Positions 63,434 to 64,000 of a stretch of DNA of 64,000 nucleotides are shown here, piece by piece (positions within the stretch are counted from its first letter, which is position 1; every line of letters begins with the position of its first letter). Location: positions 1,302,001 through 1,366,000 of the forward strand of contig NZ_CP110009.1 in the NCBI RefSeq assembly GCF_025947305.1, in the 5' to 3' direction. A program made the position numbers and the translations under genes. The notes under the pieces are model-generated. The model was not told where the DNA came from and searched no databases. It saw only the letters and a list, made by a program, of their open reading frames with translations. This DNA is from Flavobacterium sp. N3904 (lineage in GTDB: Bacteria; Bacteroidota; Bacteroidia; Flavobacteriales; Flavobacteriaceae).

Positions 63434-64000
63434 TTATTGTTGCTGCTGCTCAATATAACTTATTTGTTCCTTTATTTCTTGAGGTATTTCTCCTTGCATT
63501 ACATCATTTATTTCCTCATAATGCCTACCGTCTTCATAACGGATAGATACAGAAACTGATAAGGTTTGTCTTGCAATGCCTTTAAAAGTTCCTTTTATTG
63601 GGGTGCAATCGTGAAAATTTCGCCCTACTGCTAATTTTACATGATTGCCCATTGTCCAAATATTATTGGTAGGATCCAGACCTAGCCAACCTTGATTGGG
63701 AGTATAGATTTCGACCCAGGCATGTGTGGCACCTTCGCCTCTTAAACCCGTTGTGAAGGGACAAATATAGCCGCTTACATATCTTGACGGAATACCGGCC
63801 GTACGTAAAAGTTGCAATAATACATTGGCAAAATCTTGACAAACGCCTTTTTTAATTTCTAGAATTTCATCAATTGTGGTCTCAATATTTGTAATTCCTT
63901 TGGTATATGTAAAGTTGGTAAATATATATTGATTGCATAATTGCGCAATTTCTATAATGGGTTTGTTTGCAATATCCAGTTCTTTTAAAACAGCCTCTAT
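63434..64000 (-). CDS. transglutaminase-like protein (C-terminal part; continues beyond window)
   Basis: 188 residues are visible and the frame is open to the window edge, so the N-terminus lies outside. The catalytic triad is present: Cys in KGVCQDFANVLLQLLR, His in GEGATHAWVEIY, Asp in LGLDPTNN. The upstream segment (IAQLCNQYIFTNFTYTKGIT) continues the same frame, so a TTG at 63817 is internal and not the start. Such proteins are thought to act as cysteine proteases or transglutaminases; the substrate is unknown. Confidence 0.88.
   Translation of the reverse strand: MEAVLKELDIANKPIIEIAQLCNQYIFTNFTYTKGITNIETTIDEILEIKKGVCQDFANVLLQLLRTAGIPSRYVSGYICPFTTGLRGEGATHAWVEIYTPNQGWLGLDPTNNIWTMGNHVKLAVGRNFHDCTPIKGTFKGIARQTLSVSVSIRYEDGRHYEEINDVMQGEIPQEIKEQISYIEQQQQ

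Overview
The window is a low-GC chromosome segment from a member of the Bacteroidota, almost certainly a flavobacterium (Flavobacterium or a close relative). The evidence is a PorZ-type type IX secretion protein with a C-terminal sorting domain, a TonB receptor with an N-terminal carboxypeptidase-regulatory-like domain, many Bacteroidota promoters (TAnnTTTG at -7), few Shine-Dalgarno sites, and flavobacterial gene neighbourhoods such as YicC-gmk-nadD. I found no tRNA, rRNA, CRISPR array, insertion sequence or integrase.

Layout. 1-13.6 kb is housekeeping: a LysR regulator, yicC-gmk-nadD, a K+ channel-like protein, an EamA transporter with an ArsC/Spx-like protein, a DinB-like protein, a trans-sulfuration enzyme, an envelope protein, gdhA, a GNAT acetyltransferase, porZ and recO. 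From 13.6 to 37.0 kb one uninterrupted minus-strand operon of 17 genes encodes a complete extracellular contractile injection system (eCIS; the Afp / PVC / MAC / AlgoCIS family). From 37.2 kb onward come ileS, a DksA-like gene, lspA, folate and PLP enzymes, uvrC, a patatin-like outer-membrane protein, an aromatic amino acid catabolic set (homogentisate dioxygenase, hppD, tryptophan 2,3-dioxygenase), an M23 lipoprotein, pgi, a TonB receptor, an RlpA-like protein, a CYTH protein, dinB, a PAS protein and the C-terminal part of a transglutaminase-like protein.

The eCIS is the main finding. In transcription order it encodes: a DUF4255 (Afp16-like) terminator; one large sheath; two Hcp-like tube proteins; a tiny DUF5908 protein of 57 residues; a LysM baseplate hub; a VgrG-like spike; a PAAR tip; a gp25 baseplate protein; two large baseplate wedge proteins (Afp11- and Afp12-like); two proteins of unknown role (832 and 236 aa) that may be the target-binding or decoration parts; a CIS tape-measure protein; a 1106-aa putative payload; an AAA+ ATPase (Afp15-like); and a peptidoglycan-binding/CHAP-like hydrolase. 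The 1106-aa protein has a Lys-rich disordered leader, the membrane-active-looking helical core typical of eCIS-linked toxins, and a C-terminal domain with a DNA/RNA non-specific endonuclease-like signature. It lacks the DUF4157 metalloprotease-like domain that often heads such proteins. No canonical tail fibre and no obvious immunity gene are present.

Non-coding features include eight strong hairpin terminators, several Bacteroidota promoters that settle start codons, a dispersed 83-bp repeat present twice with compensatory changes in its hairpin stem, a structured element near 9.7 kb, GC-rich palindromes between yicC and gmk, and a possible small RNA near 52 kb. All family assignments come from reading the sequence; no database search was run.
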